Positions 15,411 through 23,376 of a stretch of 38,366 bases of DNA are shown here, in pieces. Every line of letters begins with the position of its first letter. The stretch's first letter is position 1. The stretch spans positions 1 to 38,366 of the forward strand of contig JANOPZ010000106.1 of the NCBI GenBank assembly GCA_031422195.1, written 5' to 3'. The notes below the pieces were generated by a model, which was given only the letters and a program-made list of their open reading frames with translations, was not told the origin of the DNA and searched no databases. Position numbers and translations under genes: made by a program. The stretch comes from JALOTE01 sp031422195 (GTDB lineage Bacteria > Pseudomonadota > Alphaproteobacteria > Rhizobiales > Rhizobiaceae).

Positions 15411-18400
15411 ATGTTGAATATGCCACAAAATTTTAGAAAATCGCCCTATTCAGGCCAAGGCGTGACAGCCGTCCTCGGGCCGACCAATACCGGTAAAACG
15501 CATTACGCCATTGAGCGGATGGTCAGCCATGCCACCGGCGTGATCGGCTTGCCGCTACGGCTTTTGGCGCGCGAGGTTTATACGCGTGTGGTTGAGAAGG
15601 TTGGTGTTAATAATGTTGCACTGATCACAGGCGAAGAAAAAATCCTACCGCCATTTGCGCGCTATCAGGTTTGCACAGTGGAGGCATTGCCAAGCCAAAC
15701 CAATGCTGAGTTTGTGGCTATAGACGAAGTGCAGCTTTCGGCTGATCTTGAACGCGGGCATATGTTTTCAGCCCGCACGCTGAATTTGCGCGGACGGGCT
15801 GAAACATTGCTGCTTGGCTCTGATACTGTTGCGGGTATTTTGAAAAAGCTATTGCCGGGGCTCACCGTGACCAGTCGCCCGCGGCTTTCAACACTCATGT
15901 ATGCGGGTGAAAAAAAAATCACACGGCTGCCGCGTCGCAGTGCAATTGTGGCGTTTTCGGCTGACGAGGTTTACGCGATTGCCGAACTTGTGCGTCGCCA
16001 GCATGGCGGAGCGGCTGTTGTGATGGGGGCGTTATCGCCCCGCACCCGCAACGCGCAGGTGGAACTTTATCAGAGCGGCGATGTTGAATATCTGGTTGCA
16101 ACAGATGCCATCGGAATGGGTTTGAATTTAGATGTTGACCATGTGGCATTCGCGCAAAATTTCAAATTTGATGGCCATCAATACCGCGAGTTAACGCCTG
16201 CCGAATATGGCCAGATTGCCGGTCGCGCCGGCCGCCATGTCAAAGACGGGACATTTGGCGTGACGGGGCAAGTCGGGCCGCTTGACGAAGAATTGGTGGA
16301 GCGCCTGCAAACCCATCAGTTTGAGCCCGTGCGCACGTTGCAATGGCGCACCTCGGATTTGGATTTTGCGTCGGTGGAAGCGCTGCTGGCGTCGCTCGAT
16401 ACATTGCCGAGCGATCAAATGCCGAATGTTGAAGGCCTATCGCGCGCGTTGCCGACAACCGATCACCGTTCATTGATGCTGTTATCACGTGATGAGTTGG
16501 TGATGCGCTATGCCACCAGCAAGCCCAATGTGAAGCGGTTGTGGGATGTGTGCACTTTGCCGGACTATCGCAAGATTGCGCCTGCGCAACATGCTGATAT
16601 TATCGCCCAGCTTTACCGTGATCTGTGTACACGGGGCCGTGTCGATGAAGATTATGTGGCAGATCAAGTTAGCCGCGCAGATATTACCGATGGCGAGATC
16701 GACACTTTGTCAGCGCGGGTTGCACAAATCCGCACATGGACTTATGTCGCCAACCGTCCGGGTTGGCTTGCAGACCCGACACACTGGCAAGAAAAAACAC
16801 GCGCGATCGAAGATCGTCTATCGGACGCGTTGCATGATAGGTTGACGAAACGGTTTGTTGATCGCAGGACATCAGTCCTGATGAAGAGGTTACGGGAAAA
16901 CGTGATGTTAGAGGCTTATGTGGGTTTTGATGGCACTGTAACGGTCGAAGGCCATCATGTCGGCTCACTCTCCGGGTTCCGGTTTACGCCTGACCCGACA
17001 GCTGGCGGGCCGGATGCAAAAGCAGTGCAGGGCGCAGCGCAGAAAGCGCTTGGTTTGGAGTTTGAGGCCCGTGCCGCCCGTTTTGCTATTGCTGCAAATG
17101 GCGATCTGTCTTTGGGCGCAGACGGCGTGGTACGCTGGCTTGGCTCTGCCGTGGCACAATTGGCGTCTTCAGACGATTGGCTTAAACCACGCGCGGTACT
17201 GCTCGCCGATGAGCAGTTGATGGGCTCTACGCGCGACCGTGTTGCGATGCGCATCGACCGGTTTGTCGCTCATACCATTGAAACACATGTTAAACCTTTA
17301 CAGGATTTGGCACAGGCCGAGCAATTGCTTGGCTTTGCCAAAGGTCTGGCATTTCGTTTGGTTGAAAGCGGCGGTGTTGTTGAACGGCGTACCATCGTTG
17401 AAGAAATGAAATCACTTGACCAGACGGCGCGCTCGGCGCTCAGACGTTTGGGTGTGCGCTTTGGTTTTTATTATGTTTTTATGCCTGCGCTGATTAAGCC
17501 GCAGCCCGCCGAAACTATCACCATGCTTTGGGCGCTTAAAAACGACGCCAAGGACAAACCAGGCTACGGCGAACCGGTTGCGTTATTGGCGGCGGGCCGC
17601 ACGTCTTTTGCGCCAAACGCTGAAGTGCTTGCCGATTTTTACCGCCTTGCCGGTTTTGCCGTTCTTGGGAACCGCGCGGTGCGCTTTGATATTTTAGAGC
17701 GTTTGGCCGACCAGATCCGCCCCGCGCTGTATTGGAAAGAGGGCGTTGAAGTGCGCCCTGAGGCTGGTTTTGGTAAAGCCTCATTTTTTGTGACGCCCGG
17801 CATGATGTCGATTTTGGGGGCGACGCACGATGATATGGTAGCGGTGCTGTCTGTGCTTGGTTATCGTAGCCAACCGATGCCAAAGGCTGAATTTGATATT
17901 AAATTGGCGAATGTAAAGCTCGTTGTTCCGGCAAAGCCGGTGGAAGACACAACGCCTAAGTTTGAGGTTGTGATTGCCGCGCCGCATGCACAAGCTGCTG
18001 CCGAAGCGATGGCAGAAGCTGCGGCCCAAGAAACAGCGGCCCAAGAAACAGCGGCTCTAGAAACAGCGGCTCTAGAAACAGTTGCTCCAGAAACAACGGC
18101 TCTAGAAGAGCCGGTTGTGGACGCTGATGTTGCAGAAGCCTTGCAACCGGTGGAAATTGCGGAAGAGGCAGCAGCTGCGCCAGTTGAAGAAGCCAAGCCG
18201 GTTTTAATCTGGCGTGTAGCGCGCGCTGAACGCCCTGTACCAGTGCGGCCAAATTTCCGTGCCAGAAATAACAATAATACGGCAACGCCCGCTGTTGAAG
18301 GTGAAGCGCCCAAGCCGCGTTTTGAGCGCAAGCCAAAAACCGACAATCCTAATGCTACGCCAAATCAGAATAGGCCCGTTGGTGAAAAACCGAAATTTGA

Positions 18401-18632
18401 TAGGTCGCGGTTTGAAAAGGCTAGGAATGCCGACGGGACGCCTATGGACGAAAAGCCAACTGGGCAGAAGTTTGACAAACCGAAATTTGAAAAACCGAAA
18501 TTTGACAAACCGAAATTTGACAAACCAAAGTTCGAAAAGCCTAAATTTGATAAGCCAAAATTTGAAAAGCCTGTTGATCCAGATTCGCCTTTTGCCAAAT
18601 TGGCAGCACTCAAAGATCGTATGAAGTCATAA
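15411..18632 (+). CDS. SUV3-like superfamily 2 RNA helicase with disordered tail
   Basis: Large helicase of about 1073 aa, related to mitochondrial SUV3. Walker A is GPTNTGKTH (23-31), and the DExx box is DEVQ (105-108). The helicase C-domain contains VATDAIGMGLNLDVDHVAF and the arginine-finger motif QIAGRAGRH. These predict ATP-driven RNA unwinding, probably in RNA decay. After the conserved part comes a tail from about residue 860: an Ala/Glu/Thr repeat (AQETA/ALETA units) and then seven KPKF(D/E) units near the C-terminus, both encoded by 15-bp tandem repeats. The start is uncertain: ATG 15411 or 15420 fits homologues, while the frame opens at 15360; none has a clear ribosome-binding site. 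The S4-domain gene follows after six bases. Confidence 0.85.
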   Translation: MLNMPQNFRKSPYSGQGVTAVLGPTNTGKTHYAIERMVSHATGVIGLPLRLLAREVYTRVVEKVGVNNVALITGEEKILPPFARYQVCTVEALPSQTNAEFVAIDEVQLSADLERGHMFSARTLNLRGRAETLLLGSDTVAGILKKLLPGLTVTSRPRLSTLMYAGEKKITRLPRRSAIVAFSADEVYAIAELVRRQHGGAAVVMGALSPRTRNAQVELYQSGDVEYLVATDAIGMGLNLDVDHVAFAQNFKFDGHQYRELTPAEYGQIAGRAGRHVKDGTFGVTGQVGPLDEELVERLQTHQFEPVRTLQWRTSDLDFASVEALLASLDTLPSDQMPNVEGLSRALPTTDHRSLMLLSRDELVMRYATSKPNVKRLWDVCTLPDYRKIAPAQHADIIAQLYRDLCTRGRVDEDYVADQVSRADITDGEIDTLSARVAQIRTWTYVANRPGWLADPTHWQEKTRAIEDRLSDALHDRLTKRFVDRRTSVLMKRLRENVMLEAYVGFDGTVTVEGHHVGSLSGFRFTPDPTAGGPDAKAVQGAAQKALGLEFEARAARFAIAANGDLSLGADGVVRWLGSAVAQLASSDDWLKPRAVLLADEQLMGSTRDRVAMRIDRFVAHTIETHVKPLQDLAQAEQLLGFAKGLAFRLVESGGVVERRTIVEEMKSLDQTARSALRRLGVRFGFYYVFMPALIKPQPAETITMLWALKNDAKDKPGYGEPVALLAAGRTSFAPNAEVLADFYRLAGFAVLGNRAVRFDILERLADQIRPALYWKEGVEVRPEAGFGKASFFVTPGMMSILGATHDDMVAVLSVLGYRSQPMPKAEFDIKLANVKLVVPAKPVEDTTPKFEVVIAAPHAQAAAEAMAEAAAQETAAQETAALETAALETVAPETTALEEPVVDADVAEALQPVEIAEEAAAAPVEEAKPVLIWRVARAERPVPVRPNFRARNNNNTATPAVEGEAPKPRFERKPKTDNPNATPNQNRPVGEKPKFDRSRFEKARNADGTPMDEKPTGQKFDKPKFEKPKFDKPKFDKPKFEKPKFDKPKFEKPVDPDSPFAKLAALKDRMKS
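18024..18113 (+). repeat. 15-bp tandem repeat in helicase tail (xxETA units)
   Basis: About six 15-base units of the type GCYCWAGAAACAGCG run from 18024, coding for AQETA, AQETA, ALETA, ALETV, APETT, ALEEP. The first two copies are identical in DNA, as are most bases of the next two, which indicates recent slippage. Confidence 0.88.
18471..18572 (+). repeat. 15-bp tandem repeat in helicase tail (KPKF units)
   Basis: Seven in-frame 15-base units of the type TTTGAMAAACCGAAA code for alternating FDKPK and FEKPK. Synonymous differences accumulate towards the 3' end, so the 5' copies are the youngest. The product would be a positively charged, Phe-spaced disordered tail suited to RNA binding. Confidence 0.9.
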
Positions 18633-18638
18633 AAAGCG

Positions 18639-18938
18639 ATGAAAGTTGGGGCCAATGCGCTTCGGCAGGAAATGCGGCTTGATAAATGGCTGGTTTATGC
18701 GCGGTTTTGCAAAACGAGGTCACAAGCGGCAGGTTTGGTTGCAGGCGGCATTCGGATCAACGGCCGAAAGATTGAAAAGCCGGATACCAAACTGCACGAA
18801 GGTGATGTTTTAACCGTAGCGATTGCGGCAGAGGTTCAGCTTATACGGGTGTTAATTTTGGCCGAACGTCGCGGTTCACCGGTTTTAGCGCATGATATGT
18901 ACGAGGTTTTGCCACAGAGCGGCGGAATTTTGGAATGA
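18639..18938 (+). CDS. S4-domain RNA-binding protein (Hsp15/HslR-like)
   Basis: Small RNA-binding protein, 99 aa. The S4 domain follows the internal MRLDKWLVYARFCKTRSQA and continues GGIRINGRKIEKPDTKLHEGD. Proteins of this family resemble Hsp15, which binds stalled 50S subunits. Only six bases separate it from the helicase stop, so it is probably co-transcribed and coupled. The start could instead be ATG 18672, which begins right at the conserved domain but has an AGGAA too close for an ideal ribosome-binding site. Confidence 0.85.
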   Translation: MKVGANALRQEMRLDKWLVYARFCKTRSQAAGLVAGGIRINGRKIEKPDTKLHEGDVLTVAIAAEVQLIRVLILAERRGSPVLAHDMYEVLPQSGGILE

Positions 18939-19058
18939 GAATGCGGACACTATGTCCAACTCAGATTGTCTTGCGCTGACAAACCAAAAAAGTTAGGCGC
19001 ATAATAAGAAGCCATTGCTGATAGCGGCAGCTGGATTAAAGGGTTGGATTAGATACGC

Positions 19059-19394
19059 ATGACTTACATCGTCACTGATAATTGCATCAAATGTAAATAT
19101 ATGGATTGCGTCGAAGTGTGCCCGGTCGATTGCTTTTACGTCGGCGAAAATATGCTTGTTATTCACCCTGACGAATGCATTGACTGCGGTGTGTGTGAGC
19201 CTGAATGCCCTGCTGACGCTATTAAGCCTGACACTGAGCCGGGACTTGAAAAATGGTTGAAAATTAACACACAATATGCGGCTCTATGGCCTAACATCAC
19301 ATCTAAAGGTGAAGCACCAGCTGATGCCAAGAGTTTTGATGGCGAAACTGGCAAGTTCGAGAAATATTTTTCGCCAGAACCCGGCGAAGGTTAA
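19059..19394 (+). CDS. fdxA: 7Fe ferredoxin FdxA
   Basis: Soluble electron carrier with one [3Fe-4S] and one [4Fe-4S] cluster, 111 aa. Cysteines 9, 12, 17, 21, 25 (CIKCKYMDCVEVCPVDC) and 40, 43, 46, 50 (CIDCGVCEPECP) match the Azotobacter FdI pattern, in which Cys 9, 17 and 50 would hold the 3Fe cluster and Cys 21, 40, 43 and 46 the 4Fe cluster. The C-terminal extension (LEKWLKINTQYAALWPNI) is normal for the FdxA group. The gene order S4 protein-fdxA-carD is, to my knowledge, common in this order. Confidence 0.94.
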   Translation: MTYIVTDNCIKCKYMDCVEVCPVDCFYVGENMLVIHPDECIDCGVCEPECPADAIKPDTEPGLEKWLKINTQYAALWPNITSKGEAPADAKSFDGETGKFEKYFSPEPGEG

Positions 19395-19723
19395 CCAGCG
19401 GCATTATCGGCTTAACCAAATCGGGTTAACCAAATCGGGTTAACCAAGTCTATTAACGATAATAATGGTCACACAACTGCATCTATCCCCGTTTAATATA
19501 CTGTGTCATTGATTCGCCGCCTTGTTTGTGCTATGGGTCAGCCACAATGACATTTTCCGTAAAATTCAGCTGTCTGTCGGGCCCCAAGTCTTAAATTGAT
19601 TCCGTATGGCCGCCCGCACGGCAGTTCGCCAGTGCGGTCGCAATTGTTGAAGTGTGGAAACAAGGCATTGCCTAAGAGGCCGTAAAAACGGCCCAAACCG
19701 GTAAACAGGAGCGATTATAACCA
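19395..19723. other. fdxA-carD spacer with TTAACC repeats and hairpins
   Basis: A 329-base spacer. It starts with TTAACC repeats of 14-base period (19412-19448). Further on are two hairpins in what is probably the carD leader: CCGCAC-GGC-loop-GCC-A-GTGCGG (19614-19637) and GGCCGT-AAAA-ACGGCC (19678-19693). Neither has a T-run. No gene is seen. Confidence 0.5.
19412..19448. repeat. 14-bp tandem repeat of TTAACC units
   Basis: TTAACCAAATCGGG occurs at 19412-19425 and 19426-19439, followed by a partial TTAACCAAG. TTAACC resembles a CtrA half-site, but the spacing between TTAA cores is N10, not the canonical N7. Confidence 0.85.
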
Positions 19724-20320
19724 ATGGCTGCACTCAAAAAACCAGCAGTATTGACCCGTCACGGCTTTAAGACAGGTGAGCAGATTGTATATCCGGCGCA
19801 TGGTGTGGGCACCATTGTGGCGATTGATGAGCAAGAAGTGGCTGGCATGAAGCTAGAGCTTTTTGTTATCGATTTTGAAAAAGATAAAATGCGCCTGAAA
19901 GTGCCAGTTGCAAAAGCGCAAGCTATTGGCATGCGCAAATTGGCTGAAACAGATTTTGTTGAGCGTGCTTTGCGTGTGGTTCAAGGCCGCGCGCGGATCA
20001 AGCGCACCATGTGGTCTCGCCGTGCGCAAGAATATGATGCAAAAATTAATTCCGGCGATTTGCTATTTATTGCTGAAGTGGTGCGTGATTTGTATCGCGC
20101 AGATAACCAGCCTGAGCAATCTTATTCGGAACGTCAGCTTTATGAAGCTGCGCTGGACCGGATGGCCCGTGAGGTTTCAGCGGTGCGATCGTTATCTGAA
20201 AATGAGGCCGTTCGTTTGATCGAGACTAATTTGCAGAAAGGCCCGCGCGGGCGCAAAGCTGCCAACGAGACCGACGTGGATGATGAAGCCGAGATTGAAG
20301 AAGAGGCCGCAGCGGCTTAA
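19724..20320 (+). CDS. carD: CarD-family transcriptional regulator
   Basis: RNA-polymerase-binding transcription factor, 198 aa. The N-terminal CarD/RID domain runs from residue 15 to 75 (GEQIVYPAHGVGTIVAID, then KLELFVIDFEKDKMRLKVPV). It is followed by the helical DNA-interacting domain, containing MWSRRAQEYDAKINSGD and the family-conserved SYSERQLYEAALDRMARE. The C-terminus is acidic (DVDDEAEIEEEAAAA). CarD proteins stabilise the open promoter complex, particularly at rRNA promoters. CAGGAG lies some 13 bases before the ATG. A clear terminator follows. Confidence 0.93.
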   Translation: MAALKKPAVLTRHGFKTGEQIVYPAHGVGTIVAIDEQEVAGMKLELFVIDFEKDKMRLKVPVAKAQAIGMRKLAETDFVERALRVVQGRARIKRTMWSRRAQEYDAKINSGDLLFIAEVVRDLYRADNQPEQSYSERQLYEAALDRMAREVSAVRSLSENEAVRLIETNLQKGPRGRKAANETDVDDEAEIEEEAAAA

Positions 20321-20343
20321 TCTCAAGTCATTGTTATAATTAG

Positions 20344-20375
20344 AAAAAGTCCGGTAGAAATACTGGACTTTTTTA
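20344..20375 (+). terminator. Rho-independent terminator of carD
   Basis: AAAAAGTCC (20344-20352) pairs with GGACTTTTT (20365-20373), an AT-flanked 9-bp stem with a 12-base loop and T-run, 24 bases past the carD stop. Confidence 0.85.
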
Positions 20376-20421
20376 TTGCCGTATATTTTGGTTGCATGTC
20401 GATGTTGAACATCACACCTTT

Positions 20422-20466
20422 GTGAAGTGATCTTGAGTGAAGTGATCTGCTGCGACGTGATCCAGC
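20422..20466. repeat. 15-bp tandem repeat upstream of rpoH
   Basis: GTGAAGTGATCTTGA, GTGAAGTGATCTGCT and a decayed GCGACGTGATCCAGC stand in tandem, 64 bases before the sigma-factor gene. The shared GTGATC core could serve as repeated binding sites, or the array may be simple slippage. Confidence 0.8.
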
Positions 20467-20529
20467 CAAGAACTATCCCCGTAATTGTCTTTAGAAAATT
20501 CAGTTGAAACTCGAAATAAGGGGTTTGGG

Positions 20530-21414
20530 ATGGCGCGCACTTCTTCATCTGACAGTGGAATGATCCGCGCTGCAATGCGCGCCCCATATCTTGAAAGATC
20601 AGAAGAACATGAATTGGCAATTCGCTGGCGCGATACTAAAGATCAAGACGCCCTAAACAAAATCACAACAGCTCATATGCGCTTGGTGATTTCGATGGCC
20701 ACCAAATTTCGTCATTATGGGCTAAATTCCAGTGACCTGATTCAAGAGGGGCATGTCGGCTTACTGGAAGCGGCTGCTCGTTTTGAGCCAGACCGCGAGG
20801 TGCGGTTTTCCACCTATGCGACGTGGTGGATAAGAGCATCCATCCAAGACTATATCTTGCGAAATTGGTCGATTGTTCGCGGTGGCACATCATCTGCTCA
20901 AAAAGCATTGTTTTTCAATCTGAGGCGGTTGCGTGCCCGCATTAATCGCGGCGTTGAACAAACCGATACTGCAACGCTCTATACCCAGATTTCAACGGCG
21001 CTGGGCGTTTCTATAAAGGATGTCGCACGGATGGATTCCCGGCTTTCTGCGCCAGATTCATCCCTCAACGCACCTGTCAGTGATGACGGTGAAGCAGGTG
21101 CCGAGCGCCAAGATTTTCTTGTTGATGACAAGCCTTTGCCTGAAGAGGCCGTTACAATTTTGATAGACACAGAACGCCGCAATACTTGGCTTAATACGGC
21201 TTTGGCCGAATTGAATCCGCGCGAGCTGCGAATTATCAAAGAGCGGCGCCTGTCTGAAGACAGCGCCACATTAGAGTATTTGGGCGAACGGCTTGGAATT
21301 TCAAAAGAACGGGTTCGGCAGATTGAAAGCCGGGCCTTAAGCAAATTGCGCATTGCGCTTGAACGTGGCGACGCATCGATGGCCGCGATGGAAATACAAG
21401 GCTACGGCCATTAA
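20530..21414 (+). CDS. rpoH: Heat-shock-type sigma factor RpoH2
   Basis: Sigma-32-family factor, 294 aa. Region 2 holds DLIQEGHVGLLEAAARFEPD and the -10-contacting VRFSTYATWWIRASIQDYIL. The RpoH box, which is diagnostic of the family, is QKALFFNLRR (124-133), with Ala126 where Lys or Arg is usual. Region 4 ends with EYLGERLGISKERVRQIESRALSKL. The N-terminus (MIRAAMRAPYLERSEEHELA) resembles alphaproteobacterial RpoH2, the paralogue tied to general and oxidative stress. ATG 20530 gives family length; the frame is open upstream to 20485 without homology. The gene ends two bases before the convergent glycosidase gene. Confidence 0.9.
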   Translation: MARTSSSDSGMIRAAMRAPYLERSEEHELAIRWRDTKDQDALNKITTAHMRLVISMATKFRHYGLNSSDLIQEGHVGLLEAAARFEPDREVRFSTYATWWIRASIQDYILRNWSIVRGGTSSAQKALFFNLRRLRARINRGVEQTDTATLYTQISTALGVSIKDVARMDSRLSAPDSSLNAPVSDDGEAGAERQDFLVDDKPLPEEAVTILIDTERRNTWLNTALAELNPRELRIIKERRLSEDSATLEYLGERLGISKERVRQIESRALSKLRIALERGDASMAAMEIQGYGH

Positions 21415-21416
21415 GT

Positions 21417-22655
21417 TCAATTATCGGCCAACACACGTCCGATAATGGGTTCGCTGATCATTTCACCGCCAAACCCTTGCGCAATGCCAAACGCTCCGGA
21501 ATAGCCCCAGATTGACCAGCCAAAGCCATTGGCTTCGGCCAATAGGCGTATTTGTCGCAAATAATCAACGCGCCAATCCGCCGGCATTTTGTTAGGGCTG
21601 TTCCATTCTTGGTTGATCATTCCGAACTCGCCAAGGACAATTCGTTCCGGCGAAATTTGATTGGATGTGGCGAATTTCGAAGCTGCAGAAAATGATTTCT
21701 GCATTTCTGCTTTGAGCTCTGCGGCAGTGTCGATCTGTGCTATCTGTTCCCCCAGATAAGCAATCATGCCGTCGACACGGTGAAAGGGGGCTTTGGCGCG
21801 GATGTTATCTTCGATACTGCGTATGGCTGATTTTAAGTCCGCCGCTTCGTAGCGGTCAGGAGGAAATGGCAGCCCGTAGACAAACGGGATAAAATCGCCA
21901 GCCCATGTTGCACCCTGATGTGTCAGGAGAAAAGGCGCATATGAATGAAAAGTAAAAATGACGTTTTCGTCGTTAATCACTGACTTTGGCAAATCTTTCA
22001 GCATTTCTGCATCGCCCCAGCAGCCGCCGGTCACGACCAATGTCAAGTTTGGTGCAGCTTCGCGCGCAGCTTGATGGAGTTGTTCAATCATGGTTGGCCA
22101 GCGTTTTGGTGTCGCATTTTCGCAATCAATGACCGGCTCGTTGATGAGCTCCAACGCTACGCCTGATGTCTCTGCGAGCCGTTTGGCAAAGGATGCCGCA
22201 AGTTGCGTATAGGCTACAAACGATTGATCATCAGCCAGCACAGCTTCGATTGCGCCCGGACGTGAACCGCCGCCATCAGGAATTGTGTGCAAATCCACAA
22301 TGACATTAAGTCCAGCTGATTTGAGGTCAGCAACGGTTGCTTCAATCTCGATAAACAAACGTTCCCGCACGTCTTTGGTTTGATGTGATAAAAAAACGCC
22401 GGGATCAATTGGCAGCCGTACAAAATCCAGCCCGTCGGTTTTAAGCGCTTTTAAGGCTTCTGGCGTTACATTCCGCCGCCATTCCGGGAATGGAAATAGA
22501 ACTTCTGGCTTTGACCATTCGGTTTCTGACGGCCAGCTGGTCCAAAGTTCCATTGAAACGCCGCGTTTAAGTTTAAGCGGTCCGGCCATCGCAGGCGTGT
22601 TTGCCAGCGCCAATATTGACACGAGACAAAGACGAATGAGCATCATGGGCTTCAT
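21417..22655 (-). CDS. Secreted glycoside hydrolase family 5 enzyme (endoglucanase-like)
   Basis: Predicted exported glycosidase, 412 aa. The signal peptide is MKPMMLIRLCLVSILALANT with cleavage near PAMA-GP. The GH5 barrel follows: RLPIDPGVFLS near 81, VDLHTIPDGGG (120-130), the acid/base Glu173 in ELINEP, FHSYAPF near 236, and the nucleophile Glu343 in LGEFGM. Trp380 and Trp383 (GFGWSIWGYSG) lie in the last strand of the barrel. All catalytic residues are present, so it should be active on a beta-glucan; the exact substrate cannot be read from sequence. It is convergent with rpoH (2-base gap) and divergent from ybgC (74-base gap), with no polysaccharide synthesis genes beside it. Confidence 0.82.
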   Translation of the reverse strand: MKPMMLIRLCLVSILALANTPAMAGPLKLKRGVSMELWTSWPSETEWSKPEVLFPFPEWRRNVTPEALKALKTDGLDFVRLPIDPGVFLSHQTKDVRERLFIEIEATVADLKSAGLNVIVDLHTIPDGGGSRPGAIEAVLADDQSFVAYTQLAASFAKRLAETSGVALELINEPVIDCENATPKRWPTMIEQLHQAAREAAPNLTLVVTGGCWGDAEMLKDLPKSVINDENVIFTFHSYAPFLLTHQGATWAGDFIPFVYGLPFPPDRYEAADLKSAIRSIEDNIRAKAPFHRVDGMIAYLGEQIAQIDTAAELKAEMQKSFSAASKFATSNQISPERIVLGEFGMINQEWNSPNKMPADWRVDYLRQIRLLAEANGFGWSIWGYSGAFGIAQGFGGEMISEPIIGRVLADN

Positions 22656-22729
22656 GCTGTGCGGCCTTTCGGTTTGGTTTCAAATCATTATGATTGATCA
22701 TAAACCAGCTTGCGGCAGGATAAAGACAA

Positions 22730-23188
22730 TTGAACAATCAAGGTGAATATGAAAATCAATTGGCAGGCTGGCTCACCGAACAGGGCCATGCATTTCGCGC
22801 GCGGATCTATTACGCCGATACCGATTTCTCAGGTTTTGTCTACCACGCCCGCTATTTAGAATTTCTTGAACGGGGTCGATCAGATTATTTGCGACTTGCC
22901 GGCATCCATCACACGGCATTGTTGGCTGGCGAACAGCCTTTGGTTTGGGTGGTCCGCAAAATGGAAATCGATTTTGTGTCACCAGCAAGAATGGACGATA
23001 TTGTGACTGTCGAAACCATGACTTCTGACATAAGCGGAGCACGTATCGTTATGACACAGAATATGTTTCGCAAAGAGGCCCGCCTTATTTCGGCCAAAGT
23101 TGAAGCAGCCATCGTAACGCCCGATGGTCGGCCACGACGTTTCCCTAAAGAGTGGGCCGCTCAGCTAAGACCGGTCGCAACGCTCTGA
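22730..23188 (+). CDS. ybgC: Tol-Pal associated acyl-CoA thioesterase YbgC
   Basis: Cytosolic hotdog-fold thioesterase, 152 aa. The family motif YYADTDFSGFVYHARYLEFLERGR (near residue 28, in parts) includes the catalytic Asp of the 4-hydroxybenzoyl-CoA thioesterase class, and VVRKMEIDFVSPARMDD follows. It stands at the head of the tol-pal cluster, as usual. The start must be the TTG at 22730: an in-frame TAA lies nine bases upstream, no ATG precedes the conserved domain, and GCAGGA is well placed. Confidence 0.9.
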   Translation: MNNQGEYENQLAGWLTEQGHAFRARIYYADTDFSGFVYHARYLEFLERGRSDYLRLAGIHHTALLAGEQPLVWVVRKMEIDFVSPARMDDIVTVETMTSDISGARIVMTQNMFRKEARLISAKVEAAIVTPDGRPRRFPKEWAAQLRPVATL

Positions 23189-23210
23189 TTTCAATCATTT
23201 TAGCGCTTGG

Positions 23211-23218
23211 TTAACCAT
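23211..23218 (+). promoter_or_regulatory. TTAACCAT half-site upstream of tolQ
   Basis: TTAACCAT, a CtrA-like half-site, is followed by GATATA, a possible -10, about 20 bases on. It lies 159 bases before the tolQ start. There is no second TTAA at N7, so this is weaker than the boxes at the two porin-like genes. Confidence 0.25.
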
Positions 23219-23376
23219 AGTTGCACTAGGATATAGTGCCGGAACAGCCAGGATTTGTCTCGTCATCGTTTAACCAACATTGCAAACGAGAAGCGGATTA
23301 ACTCGCCCACGCGGCCAATGCAGCAAGATGGGCGGCCGACCGGCCATCGACATCGAATTTGGGATATAGATCACTT

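Noticed and set aside
15335..15420. tRNA-like stretch (GCCTAATTGGTAGATGG) ahead of the helicase
   Set aside because: It resembles a D-arm only. There is no anticodon stem, no GTTCGA T-loop and no acceptor pairing.
17861..18346. 161-residue Ala/Ser-rich minus-strand frame in the helicase tail
   Set aside because: It mirrors the 15-bp tandem repeat of the helicase gene and has no independent signals.
18471..18572. Possible CRISPR array in the KPKF repeat
   Set aside because: Units are contiguous with no spacers, remain in frame and code for protein.
19412..19448. TTAACC repeats as a CtrA box
   Set aside because: The TTAA cores are ten bases apart rather than seven, so they do not fit the consensus.
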